Shown: one piece after another, positions 18,818 to 27,760 of the stretch
Numbering within the stretch: position 1 is the first letter of the stretch
Layout: each line of letters opens with the position of its first letter
Origin: Streptomyces cyaneochromogenes
GTDB lineage: Bacteria; Actinomycetota; Actinomycetes; Streptomycetales; Streptomycetaceae
NCBI RefSeq assembly: GCF_003963535.1
Contig: NZ_CP034539.1
Coordinates: 7,812,001-7,876,000 of the forward strand
DNA: 64,000 nt
Direction: 5' to 3'
The notes under the pieces: generated by a model
The model's database searches: none
What the model was told of the DNA's origin: nothing
Seen by the model: only the letters and a program-made list of their open reading frames with translations
Made by a program: the position numbers and the translations under genes

Positions 18818-18871
18818 GTTCCTGTGGGGTCGTTGTACCTGTTCCTGTGGGGTCGTTGTACCTGTTCCTGT
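18818..18871. repeat. 23-nt tandem repeat, two full copies plus 8 nt
   Basis: Two identical 23-nt units (18818-18840 and 18841-18863), each starting GTTCCTGTGGGGTCG, are followed by GTTCCTGT at 18864-18871; more scattered GTTCCTGT copies follow to about 18896. The array lies in the leader of the DUF4236 gene, about 30 bp before its start. No function is evident. Confidence 0.9.
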
Positions 18872-18909
18872 CGCTAATTCCTCTCTCTGTTCCTGTACGT
18901 ATCCCTCGG

Positions 18910-19330
18910 TTACCCCGACTTGGCGAACTGATGGCAGAACTTAACCGACTCCTCGAAGGTGACCGATGTCACCGGTTCGGCCGAGCCGAGCGGTACGGCG
19001 GCGCCTCCCGAATCGACGACGCGGGTGCCGTACATGAGCACGCCCAGGCCGTGCTCCTCGTCCGACGGGCAGTCGAACTCGACGCCGACGTAGGGGATGC
19101 CGTCCCTGGTGATCGGGTGGCCGAAGAACCGCTCAGTGGGCGCGTACCGCAGGCCGCAGGGCGTGGAGGAGGGCGGGCGGGTTGTCGACGGCCCAGGTGG
19201 GGTGGCCTTCGCGGCCCTCGGGGGCGTAGCGCAGGGGGACGGCTGTCCGGCCGGCGGCCGGGATTCCCGGTGGCAGCGGCACCCGCGTCGTCCACGCGAA
19301 GTCGTCCCAGAAGAAGTCGGTCCGTCTCAT
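18910..19330 (-). pseudogene. Frameshifted small conserved protein (DUF6985-like)
   Basis: Translation begins at the ATG at 19328-19330 (MRRTDFFWDDFAWTTRVPLP) and runs in one frame to LLHALRPAV, where a stop falls at about 19133. The adjacent +1 frame then continues with a coherent protein (RYAPTERFFGHPITRDG, YVGVEFDCPSDEEHG) to a TAA at 18910-18912. The two halves together give about 140 residues with the acidic, aromatic character of DUF6985-type proteins (family assignment tentative). A one-base insertion or two-base deletion near 19140-19155 would explain the break. It may be a true pseudogene or a sequencing error. Confidence 0.6.
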
Positions 19331-19453
19331 GGTGCGGGGCACTCCGGCGTGATGGTCGGGGATCGGGATGTCTTGCCTCTCCATCCCCTTGTGGAGTGCC
19401 GGCAGTCACCCGACCGGGAGGAGTCTCACTGTGCGCGTCAGGGACGACGTACG

Positions 19454-19490
19454 AAGGCCGGCTCGGCACCCAGGGTGCCGAGCCGGCCTT
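19454..19490. terminator. Strong hairpin terminator downstream of argG
   Basis: A perfect 17-bp stem (AAGGCCGGCTCGGCACC against its complement) with a 3-nt loop lies 25 bp after the argG stop. There is no long U-tract, as is usual in Streptomyces. Confidence 0.85.
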
Positions 19491-19515
19491 TCCGTAGTCC
19501 AGGACCTCGTGGGCG

Positions 19516-20970
19516 TCAGTCCGTGCCGGACTCCATCGCGGCGCGGTCCAGCAGCGCGTCCTCCTCGGAGACCTCGCCCCGGGAGGCGATGGCCTCGGCG
19601 CCGCCCTCCGGCAGCTCCGGCATGGTGCCGATGAGGCCGGTCGCGGCGGCCTGGGAGGCGCCGACGGTGGGGCTGCCGGTGCCGATCAGGCCGAGGCCGA
19701 CGTACTGCTCCAGCTTGGCGCGCGAGTCGGCGATGTCCAGGTTGCGCATGGTGAGCTGGCCGATCCGGTCGACCGGGCCGAAGGCCGAGTCCTCGGTGCG
19801 CTCCATGGAGAGCTTGTCCGGGTGGTAGCTGAACGCCGAGCCCTTGGTGTCGAGGATCGAGTAGTCCTCGCCGCGGCGCAGGCGCAGGGTGACCTCACCC
19901 GTGACCGCCGCGCCGACCCAGCGCTGCAGCGACTCGCGGATCATCAGCGCCTGCGGGTCCAGCCAGCGGCCCTCGTACATCAGGCGGCCGAGACGCCGGC
20001 CCTCGTTGTGGTACTGGGCGAGGGTGTCCTCGTTGTGGATCGCGTTCACGAGGCGCTCGTACGCCGCGTGCAGCAGGGCCATGCCGGGCGCCTCGTAGAT
20101 GCCGCGGCTCTTGGCCTCGATGATCCGGTTCTCGATCTGGTCCGACATGCCGAGGCCGTGTCGGCCGCCGATGGCGTTGGCCTCCATCACCAGGTCGACG
20201 GGGGAGGCGAACTCCTTGCCGTTGATGGTGACAGGGCGGCCCTGCTCGAAGCCGATCGTCACGTCCTCGGCGGCGATCTCGATGGACGGGTCCCAGAACC
20301 GCACGCCCATGATCGGCTCGACGGTCTCGATCCCGGTGTCCAGGTGCTCCAGGGTCTTGGCCTCGTGGGTGGCGCCCCAGATGTTGGCGTCGGTGGAGTA
20401 GGCCTTCTCCGTGGCGTCCCGGTAGGGCAGGCCGTGGGCGACCAGCCACTCCGACATCTCCTTGCGGCCGCCGAGCTCGGTCACGAAGTTCGCGTCCAGC
20501 CAGGGCTTGTAGATCCGCAGGTGGGGGTTGGCGAGCAGGCCGTAGCGGTAGAACCGCTCGATGTCGTTGCCCTTGTACGTCGAGCCGTCGCCCCAGATCT
20601 GGACGTTGTCCTCGAGCATCGCCCGCACCAGCAGCGTGCCGGTGACGGCGCGGCCCAGCGGCGTGGTGTTGAAGTACGCCCGCCCGCCGGAACGGATGTG
20701 GAACGCGCCGCACGTCAGCGCGGCCAGACCCTCCTCGACCAGGGCGGCGCGGCAGTCGACCAGGCGCGCGATCTCGGCGCCGTAGGTCTTGGCGCGGCCG
20801 GGCACCGATGCGATGTCGGGCTCGTCGTACTGGCCGATGTCGGCGGTGTAGGTGCACGGGACGGCGCCCTTGTCGCGCATCCAGGCGACCGCGACGGAGG
20901 TGTCGAGACCGCCCGAGAAGGCGATGCCGACGCGCTCGCCGGTGGGCAGGGAGGTGAGGACCTTGGACAT
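19516..20970 (-). CDS. argG: Argininosuccinate synthase (long type)
   Basis: This enzyme joins citrulline and aspartate with ATP to make argininosuccinate in arginine synthesis. The PP-loop ATP pyrophosphatase motif SGGLDTSVA is near residue 20. Strongly conserved segments follow (TADIGQYDEPDIASVPGRA, IWGDGSTYKGNDIERFYRYG, DPSIEIAAEDVTIGFEQG). The length of 484 residues fits the E. coli-type long form, not the 400-residue form found in arginine operons. I chose the ATG at 20968-20970 (MSKVLTSLP), the conserved Streptomyces start; the in-frame ATG at 20985 and TTG at 20988 lie inside a likely ArgR operator. The gene stands alone, divergent from acnA. Confidence 0.95.
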   Translation of the reverse strand: MSKVLTSLPTGERVGIAFSGGLDTSVAVAWMRDKGAVPCTYTADIGQYDEPDIASVPGRAKTYGAEIARLVDCRAALVEEGLAALTCGAFHIRSGGRAYFNTTPLGRAVTGTLLVRAMLEDNVQIWGDGSTYKGNDIERFYRYGLLANPHLRIYKPWLDANFVTELGGRKEMSEWLVAHGLPYRDATEKAYSTDANIWGATHEAKTLEHLDTGIETVEPIMGVRFWDPSIEIAAEDVTIGFEQGRPVTINGKEFASPVDLVMEANAIGGRHGLGMSDQIENRIIEAKSRGIYEAPGMALLHAAYERLVNAIHNEDTLAQYHNEGRRLGRLMYEGRWLDPQALMIRESLQRWVGAAVTGEVTLRLRRGEDYSILDTKGSAFSYHPDKLSMERTEDSAFGPVDRIGQLTMRNLDIADSRAKLEQYVGLGLIGTGSPTVGASQAAATGLIGTMPELPEGGAEAIASRGEVSEEDALLDRAAMESGTD

Positions 20971-20977
20971 AGGAAGA

Positions 20978-21006
20978 GTATGCATCAAGACGCATGGTCA
21001 TGCAAA
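20978..21006 (-). promoter_or_regulatory. Candidate ArgR operator (ARG box)
   Basis: Read on the minus strand, TTTGCATGACCATGCGTC is followed by TTGATGCATA. The TGCAT-N-CCAT core resembles Streptomyces ARG boxes (TGCATGCCCATTGCATA type). The position, 8-36 bp before the argG start, suits arginine-dependent repression. Confidence 0.45.
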
Positions 21007-21060
21007 GGGGGCATGTCGAAGCCCCGGGACATGACCATCCCGGCCCCATGTACTAGAGTT

Positions 21061-21076
21061 ATCTCGACATCGAGAT
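21061..21076. promoter_or_regulatory. Palindromic operator candidate between argG and acnA
   Basis: ATCTCGA-CA-TCGAGAT has perfect 7-bp arms and lies 143 bp upstream of acnA. It resembles sites bound by MarR-family TamR, which is reported to control aconitase in Streptomyces, and shares ATCTCR-N4-YGAGAT with the site before the XRE-MurA gene. Which protein binds cannot be told from sequence. Confidence 0.55.
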
Positions 21077-21132
21077 ATCTGCCGAGGCGTACCGCAGCCG
21101 CACGCCGTCGCCAGTCTGGCAGTAAGGCATGC

Positions 21133-21151
21133 CTAACTTAGCCTTACCTTA
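21133..21151. promoter_or_regulatory. Candidate iron box (DmdR/IdeR) upstream of acnA
   Basis: CTAACTTAGCCTTACCTTA matches 14 of 19 positions of the IdeR/DmdR iron-box consensus TTAGGTTAGGCTAACCTAA. It lies 68 bp before the acnA start. Iron control would make sense because aconitase carries a 4Fe-4S cluster. Confidence 0.45.
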
Positions 21152-21218
21152 GCGGATCGGCCAAGACGGCGTGGCGGCAGGATGCGGTGGTAAGCGCACA
21201 GAAATGAAGGAGACTGTC

Positions 21219-23936
<2,718 letters not shown>

Positions 23937-24130
23937 TGTGCCCCTTGGCGTGAACGCCTAAGGATTCCGGCCGTCGCCCGTCATCGGGCGGCGGCCGGTG
24001 CTGCACGCAACCGAGCGCCAGTTGCCTGGCCCCTTGCCTCCGAGCGGAGACTGCGCGTGCCTTTGATATCCGTGTCGCCCATCCGGCGTGCACGGGCCTC
24101 GATTTCGATCGAGGCGACGCGATCTGCGTG
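23937..24130 (-). ncRNA. Predicted omega-RNA (reRNA) at the 3' end of tnpB, extent approximate
   Basis: TnpB nucleases use an RNA made from the tnpB 3' end and element right end, with the guide taken from flanking DNA. Here two consecutive hairpins lie at 23943-23963 and 23967-23998, the second having its loop on the tnpB stop codon. The guide would then read into the acnA stop and last codons. The boundaries are inferred from family knowledge only. Confidence 0.4.
23967..23998. terminator. Hairpin between acnA and tnpB (possible bidirectional terminator)
   Basis: A 14-bp stem (CCGGCCGTCGCCCG, loop TCAT, one G-T pair) sits 30 bp after acnA. The loop contains the tnpB stop codon. It could end both converging transcripts and may also be an omega-RNA structural element. 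Confidence 0.55.
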
Positions 24131-25276
24131 CTCAGTGTGTCCGCAGTGAACACAAGAGAATTCTCGTCCACAACGGAGACGGTTCCTGGGATCGCGCTTG
24201 TTGCAAGAAGGGCATGTCTGGGACGTTCCCTGCGGGGGGACTGGCCGTAGATCGCTCCCGTACAGGGCACACTTGTACGCCAGTTGGCGACGGCGTTCGC
24301 CGGGAGCGTTATCCAAGATGCCTCTGTTGAGCCCCGCTTTTTGATTCCTGTTCTTTTTCCCTCCTGCGGCCTGAGACCGGCTGGCCGACGCCGCCATGTT
24401 CCTCACGCGCAAGTCTTCGATTCCGACGAATCCGTGGCTCTTGGACAGGTCGGTGGTCAACTTGTGGGTGAAGTCCAGTCTTCTTCTTGCTTGCCTCGCC
24501 CGGAGCGCTCCGATCGCGGCAATGGTGCGCATCAATCGATTTGACCGCGCACCGCCGTTGCGCTTCTCGGCATATGCGAGTTGGCGCTCCTTCCGTTGTT
24601 CCAGAGCTGTGAGGCGTCTCTCCTCACCAGGCGTCAGCGTGGGGCGCATGAACCGCCCCGCTGGCTCAGTGGACACCCATGCCGAGACGGAGACACCGAA
24701 GTCGACCCCGCAGCCGGGGCCTTCGTTGGGGGCAGTCGGCTTGGCGCCGGAGTGCACGCCAAGAGAGACATGCCATCCAAGTCCGTCGCGGGCGATCGTC
24801 GCGTTGCGAATGGTTCCGCCCAGCGCCCGGGAGAGCCGGATCCTCAGCCAACCCAGGACCGGGAAGCGGACCTCCGCCCAATGCCTGTTGAGCTTGCGAA
24901 ACCGCACGGCCTGACCGGTGAAGGGAATACCGATCCGATCGCCACGACGCTTGAAAACAGGAGGGCCCGCCGGATGATCAGGATTGGCCATGTTGGCGAA
25001 CGCTCGGTCGAGGCGGCGCAGGATCTGTTGCCCGGACTGGGCCGGGAGGTCACGGATCCAATTGACGGAGGGGTCGGGGTCGTTACGGATCTCGGTCAAC
25101 AGGACGCATTGCTCTGTGGACCACACCCAACTCCCGTCATGCTTGCGGCCGACCATCAGACGGTGGTCCAGCGCGAGATTCCACAGCGCGCGGGCGTCGT
25201 GGTCCCAGTCGATCAGCATCTGTTCCTGATCTGCGCGCGGGTAGGCGCGGTACTTCCGTCCGGTGTCGGCCCTCAT
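23981..25276 (-). CDS. tnpB: TnpB-family RNA-guided endonuclease (IS1341-type), 431 residues
   Basis: The RuvC-like active-site motifs are present: Asp in GCGVDFGVSVSAW, Glu in GFVGIEDLRVRNM, and a third Asp in HADRVASIEIEARAR. The last motif normally reads D-V/T-N-A-A; here both Asn positions are changed, but the Asp is kept. A four-Cys zinc ribbon (CPSCNKRD, CVHCG) lies just before it. The N-terminal part has the usual TnpB opening (KYRAYPRADQEQM). The start is the ATG at 25274-25276. Such proteins cut DNA guided by omega-RNA and help their element persist. The gene converges on acnA. Confidence 0.88.
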   Translation of the reverse strand: MRADTGRKYRAYPRADQEQMLIDWDHDARALWNLALDHRLMVGRKHDGSWVWSTEQCVLLTEIRNDPDPSVNWIRDLPAQSGQQILRRLDRAFANMANPDHPAGPPVFKRRGDRIGIPFTGQAVRFRKLNRHWAEVRFPVLGWLRIRLSRALGGTIRNATIARDGLGWHVSLGVHSGAKPTAPNEGPGCGVDFGVSVSAWVSTEPAGRFMRPTLTPGEERRLTALEQRKERQLAYAEKRNGGARSNRLMRTIAAIGALRARQARRRLDFTHKLTTDLSKSHGFVGIEDLRVRNMAASASRSQAAGGKKNRNQKAGLNRGILDNAPGERRRQLAYKCALYGSDLRPVPPQGTSQTCPSCNKRDPRNRLRCGREFSCVHCGHTEHADRVASIEIEARARRMGDTDIKGTRSLRSEARGQATGARLRAAPAAAR

Positions 25277-25432
25277 GGTCCCCCCCCGGTCGCCAAACGG
25301 GCTAACGCCAAGGTGGCGAATGGGTTACGGGATGTGTGCGATTCTCGATCGTTTGTCTGTGACTCTCGAACTCGTCGGCTGTGCACATGCGGTACACAGG
25401 GTTCCCTCAGCCGACAGGGACACGATCGGGAC

Positions 25433-25700
25433 ATGACTGGCACCGCTGGGTTCCGAAACGGCCGCGTCCGTGTGTTCATCGTCGATGACGAGCCCGCGCT
25501 CACCGACGTGCTCTCTGTGGCCGTCGAAGAGGCGGGCTGGCGCGCCTATCCGGCGATGGACGGCCAGAGCGCGCTGAAGGTCGCCCGCGGCTGCGCGCTG
25601 CACGTCGTCGTGCTCGACGGGATGCTGCCCGACCTGGACGGCCACCAGGCGCTGCGCCGCCTGCGGCAGGAGAACCCGAAGCTGCCCGTCCTCACCTCCT
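25433..25700 (+). pseudogene. Response regulator remnant (receiver domain, truncated by deletion)
   Basis: From the ATG at 25433 the frame encodes a receiver-domain start: VFIVDDEPALTDVL with the acidic pair, the phosphoacceptor Asp in HVVVLDGMLPDLDG, and RRLRQENPKLPVL. At about 25695 receiver homology stops, just before the conserved Lys region, and the frame runs into a histidine kinase sequence in a different frame. The end of the receiver domain and the whole DNA-binding domain are missing. A deletion joined this gene to the kinase gene that presumably followed it. Confidence 0.8.
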
Positions 25701-26220
25701 GGCCAACGCGCGGGTGCACACACCGGCGGGCACGACTGTCGTGGCCACGGTGGAGGCGGGGAACGGATCGGGTGGGAAGGGGAACCGTTCCGGTGTGACG
25801 GGGAACCGTTCCGGTGTGACGGGGAACCGCTCCGGTGTGACGGGGAACCGCTCCGGTGTGACGGGGAACCGTTCCGGTGTGGCGGGGGACCGCTCCGGCG
25901 TCGTGATCCGCATCCGCGACGACGGCCCGGGCATCCCGCCCGCCTTCCTCCCCACCGTCTTCGAACGCTTCACCCGCGCCGACACCTCCCGCGCCCGCAG
26001 CGGCCCGCACGACGGGGGATCCGGTCTGGGCCTCGCCATCGTGGCGGCGATCGTCTCCGCGCACGGCGGCCGCATCGACGTCGAGAGCGAGCCCGGTCGC
26101 ACGGAGTTCACGATCGAACTGCCGCCCGTGGACGCCGAACCGCCGCCGCTGGACACCCTGTCGGGCCCGTCCGCTCCGGCACCGGCGCGATCCCCGCGGA
26201 CGCTCGCCGTTAACCGCTGA
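25691..26220 (+). pseudogene. Sensor histidine kinase remnant (ATPase domain only)
   Basis: In frame with positions 25693 onward the sequence reads HLLANARVHTPAGTTV, the N-box of an HATPase_c domain. It continues with IRIRDDGPGIPP (G1 box), FERFTRAD (F box) and GSGLGLAIVAAIV (G2 box), ending at 26220. The sensor part, HAMP domain and phosphoacceptor His are missing. An insert of seven-residue repeats lies between N-box and G1 box. There is no start codon or ribosome-binding site of its own, and it is out of frame with the receiver fragment, so it is almost certainly not functional. Confidence 0.8.
25779..25904 (+). repeat. 21-nt tandem repeat (six units) in the kinase remnant
   Basis: The unit GGGGAACCGTTCCGGTGTGA(C) is repeated with few changes at 25779, 25800, 25821, 25842 and 25863, with a decayed sixth copy at 25884. 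In the kinase frame it encodes GNRSGVT repeats, preceded by the related GNGSGGK. The period is a multiple of three, so the expansion kept the frame. Confidence 0.92.
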
Positions 26221-26313
26221 CGGGCGGCGGCCCGTCCCGCAGGCCTGTGGCGCCTCGTGCGTCAGCCGTTTACATCCGCGCCACTCGGCGCTACTTTCCG
26301 AACCAAGGGAAGG

Positions 26314-26327
26314 TGGGAGCGCTCCCA
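26314..26327. promoter_or_regulatory. CebR box (cellobiose-responsive operator)
   Basis: TGGGAGCGCTCCCA is a perfect 14-bp palindrome identical to the known consensus for CebR, the LacI-family repressor of cellulose utilisation in Streptomyces. It lies 199 bp upstream of the LPMO start and would put the LPMO under cello-oligosaccharide induction. Confidence 0.9.
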
Positions 26328-26526
26328 TACGGTGGACCGGAACCCGCCTGTGCGCCGCTCCCACCTCACCCGGCCGCACCGCGTCCGCGTCCGCGCCGGC
26401 GCATCCGCACGGCTGTACCTGTGCGGCGGCACCCGCACGGCTGCGCCAGCGAAGCGGCACCCGCACCGCCGCACCCGTACACACGCATCCGCACAGCCCG
26501 TACCTGAAGGAACGGACCCTCCTGTC

Positions 26527-27624
26527 ATGATCCTGACAAACACAACGGACGCGGGCGCCCGCCCGCCGCGCCGATCAACCCTCCCGACCCGAGCCAGAGC
26601 CCTCTTCCTCGTCCTGGTCTCCCTCCTCGCGACCATCCCCGCCGTGGCCCTCGTCATGAGCACCGGCGGCGAGGCCGAGGCTCACGGCACCCCCATGAAG
26701 CCCGGCAGCCGTACCTTCCTGTGCTGGCAGGACGGTCTGACCGACACCGGTGAGATCAAGCCGGTCAACCCCGCCTGTAAGGCGGCCCAACAGATCAGTG
26801 GCACAACGCCGTTCTACAACTGGTTCTCGGTGCTCCGCTCCGACGGCGCGGGCCGCACCCGCGGCTTCGTGCCCGACGGCGAGCTGTGCAGCGGCGGCAA
26901 CACCAACTTCACCGGCTTCAACGTGCCGCGCGACGACTGGCCGCTCACCCATCTCACCTCGGGTGCGACGGTCGACTTCTCCTACAACGCCTGGGCCGCG
27001 CACCCGGGTTGGTTCTACGTGTACATCACCAAGGACGGCTTCGACCCGAAGCAGACCCTCACCTGGGACGACATGGAGGAGCGGCCCTTCCTCTCGGTCG
27101 ACCATCCGCCGCTCAACGGCTCCCCGGGCACGGTCGAGGCCAACTACTCCTGGACCGGAAAGCTTCCTGACAACAAGTCGGGCCGCCACATCGTCTACAT
27201 GGTCTGGCAGCGCTCCGACAGTCAGGAAACCTTCTACTCCTGCTCCGACATCGTCTTCGACGGCGGAAACGGCGAGGTGACCGGCATCAAGGAGCCCGGC
27301 AACCCGACCGACCCGGTGCCCGGCGAGTGCTCCGCCGCCCGCCGCACGACCGGCACCTGGTCCGGCGGCCACCAGTCCGAGGTGACCGTCACCAACACCG
27401 GCGACGTCCCGATGCTCGGCTGGATGGTCGACTGGACGCTGCCCGCCGGCCAGAAGGTGGAGAGCCTCTGGAGCGGCAACGCGACCTACAACGGCCAGGC
27501 CGTGATGGTCCACAACGCCGACTGGAACGGCTCCCTCGATCCGGGGGAGAGCACGACGTTCGGCTACGTCGTCTCCGGCTCCGGCGGCGACAGCACGGCG
27601 ACCCTGCCCTGCCGGGTGGGCTGA
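26527..27624 (+). CDS. Secreted lytic polysaccharide monooxygenase (AA10) with CBM2
   Basis: This copper enzyme oxidatively cleaves crystalline polysaccharide outside the cell. A long signal peptide (residues 1-52, hydrophobic stretch ALFLVLVSLLATIPAVALV) is followed by the mature N-terminus HGTPMKPGSRTF; this His would form half of the copper histidine brace. The AA10 domain (to about residue 250) includes HPGWFYVYIT and SCSDIVF. A linker (GNPTDPVPGE) leads to a C-terminal family 2 carbohydrate-binding module (WSGGHQSEVTVTNTG, DWTLPAGQKVESLWSG). CBM2 and the CebR box point to cellulose as the substrate; chitin is possible for AA10. I chose the ATG at 26527, with GAAGGAAC upstream, because it gives a proper signal peptide; the frame stays open to 26257. 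Confidence 0.93.
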   Translation: MILTNTTDAGARPPRRSTLPTRARALFLVLVSLLATIPAVALVMSTGGEAEAHGTPMKPGSRTFLCWQDGLTDTGEIKPVNPACKAAQQISGTTPFYNWFSVLRSDGAGRTRGFVPDGELCSGGNTNFTGFNVPRDDWPLTHLTSGATVDFSYNAWAAHPGWFYVYITKDGFDPKQTLTWDDMEERPFLSVDHPPLNGSPGTVEANYSWTGKLPDNKSGRHIVYMVWQRSDSQETFYSCSDIVFDGGNGEVTGIKEPGNPTDPVPGECSAARRTTGTWSGGHQSEVTVTNTGDVPMLGWMVDWTLPAGQKVESLWSGNATYNGQAVMVHNADWNGSLDPGESTTFGYVVSGSGGDSTATLPCRVG

Positions 27625-27637
27625 ACCGCGGTCCGCG

Positions 27638-27677
27638 GCGGACCCGGTGGGCGTCGGACGTCGCCCGCCGGGTCCGC
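27638..27677. terminator. Terminator hairpin after the LPMO gene
   Basis: GCGGACCCGG pairs with CCGGGTCCGC across about 20 nt that also pair partly (GGGCG/CGCCC). It lies 14 bp after the LPMO stop. A nearly identical hairpin follows the next gene pair at 29887-29927. Confidence 0.75.
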
Positions 27678-27744
27678 AGTCTGTCGACAGAGTGATTGAC
27701 AGGAGAACGAACTGGTAACGGCAGGCAACTGTAAGGGGGTTCGC

Positions 27745-27760
27745 CGTGGTCTAGCCCATA
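27745..27760. promoter_or_regulatory. dre-like DasR site at the glycosyltransferase start
   Basis: CGTGGTCTAGCCCATA matches the core of the DasR dre consensus (TGGTCTAGACCA) at 11 of 12 positions and ends on the start codon at 27760. DasR is the GlcNAc-responsive GntR regulator of Streptomyces. This position would block transcription or translation start. Confidence 0.45.

Larger units (their letters stand above)
23937..25276 (-). mobile_element. Stand-alone TnpB element (IS200/IS605-superfamily, no TnpA), ends approximate
   Basis: The element carries only tnpB and no tnpA. Its right end is marked by a short hairpin (CCTTGGCG, loop TGAA, CGCCTAAGG with one bulge) at 23943-23963, only 6 bp after the acnA stop. 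The left end is somewhere in 25277-25432 and cannot be fixed from one copy. The same hairpin design, with the same TGAA loop, marks the second TnpB element at 46274-46295. Confidence 0.6.

Noticed and set aside
18818..18871. CRISPR-like array
   Set aside because: Only two adjacent units without spacers and no cas gene nearby.
20971..20988. Longer argG start (TTG at 20988 or ATG at 20985)
   Set aside because: No ribosome-binding site, falls within the likely ArgR operator, and adds residues absent from the conserved MSKVL start.
19822..21141. 439-codon plus-strand open frame opposite argG
   Set aside because: Val/Gln/Arg-rich shadow product; the argG protein on the other strand is unmistakable.
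25779..25904. CRISPR-like array
   Set aside because: The 21-nt units are directly adjacent without spacers and lie inside a coding frame; they are a tandem repeat.
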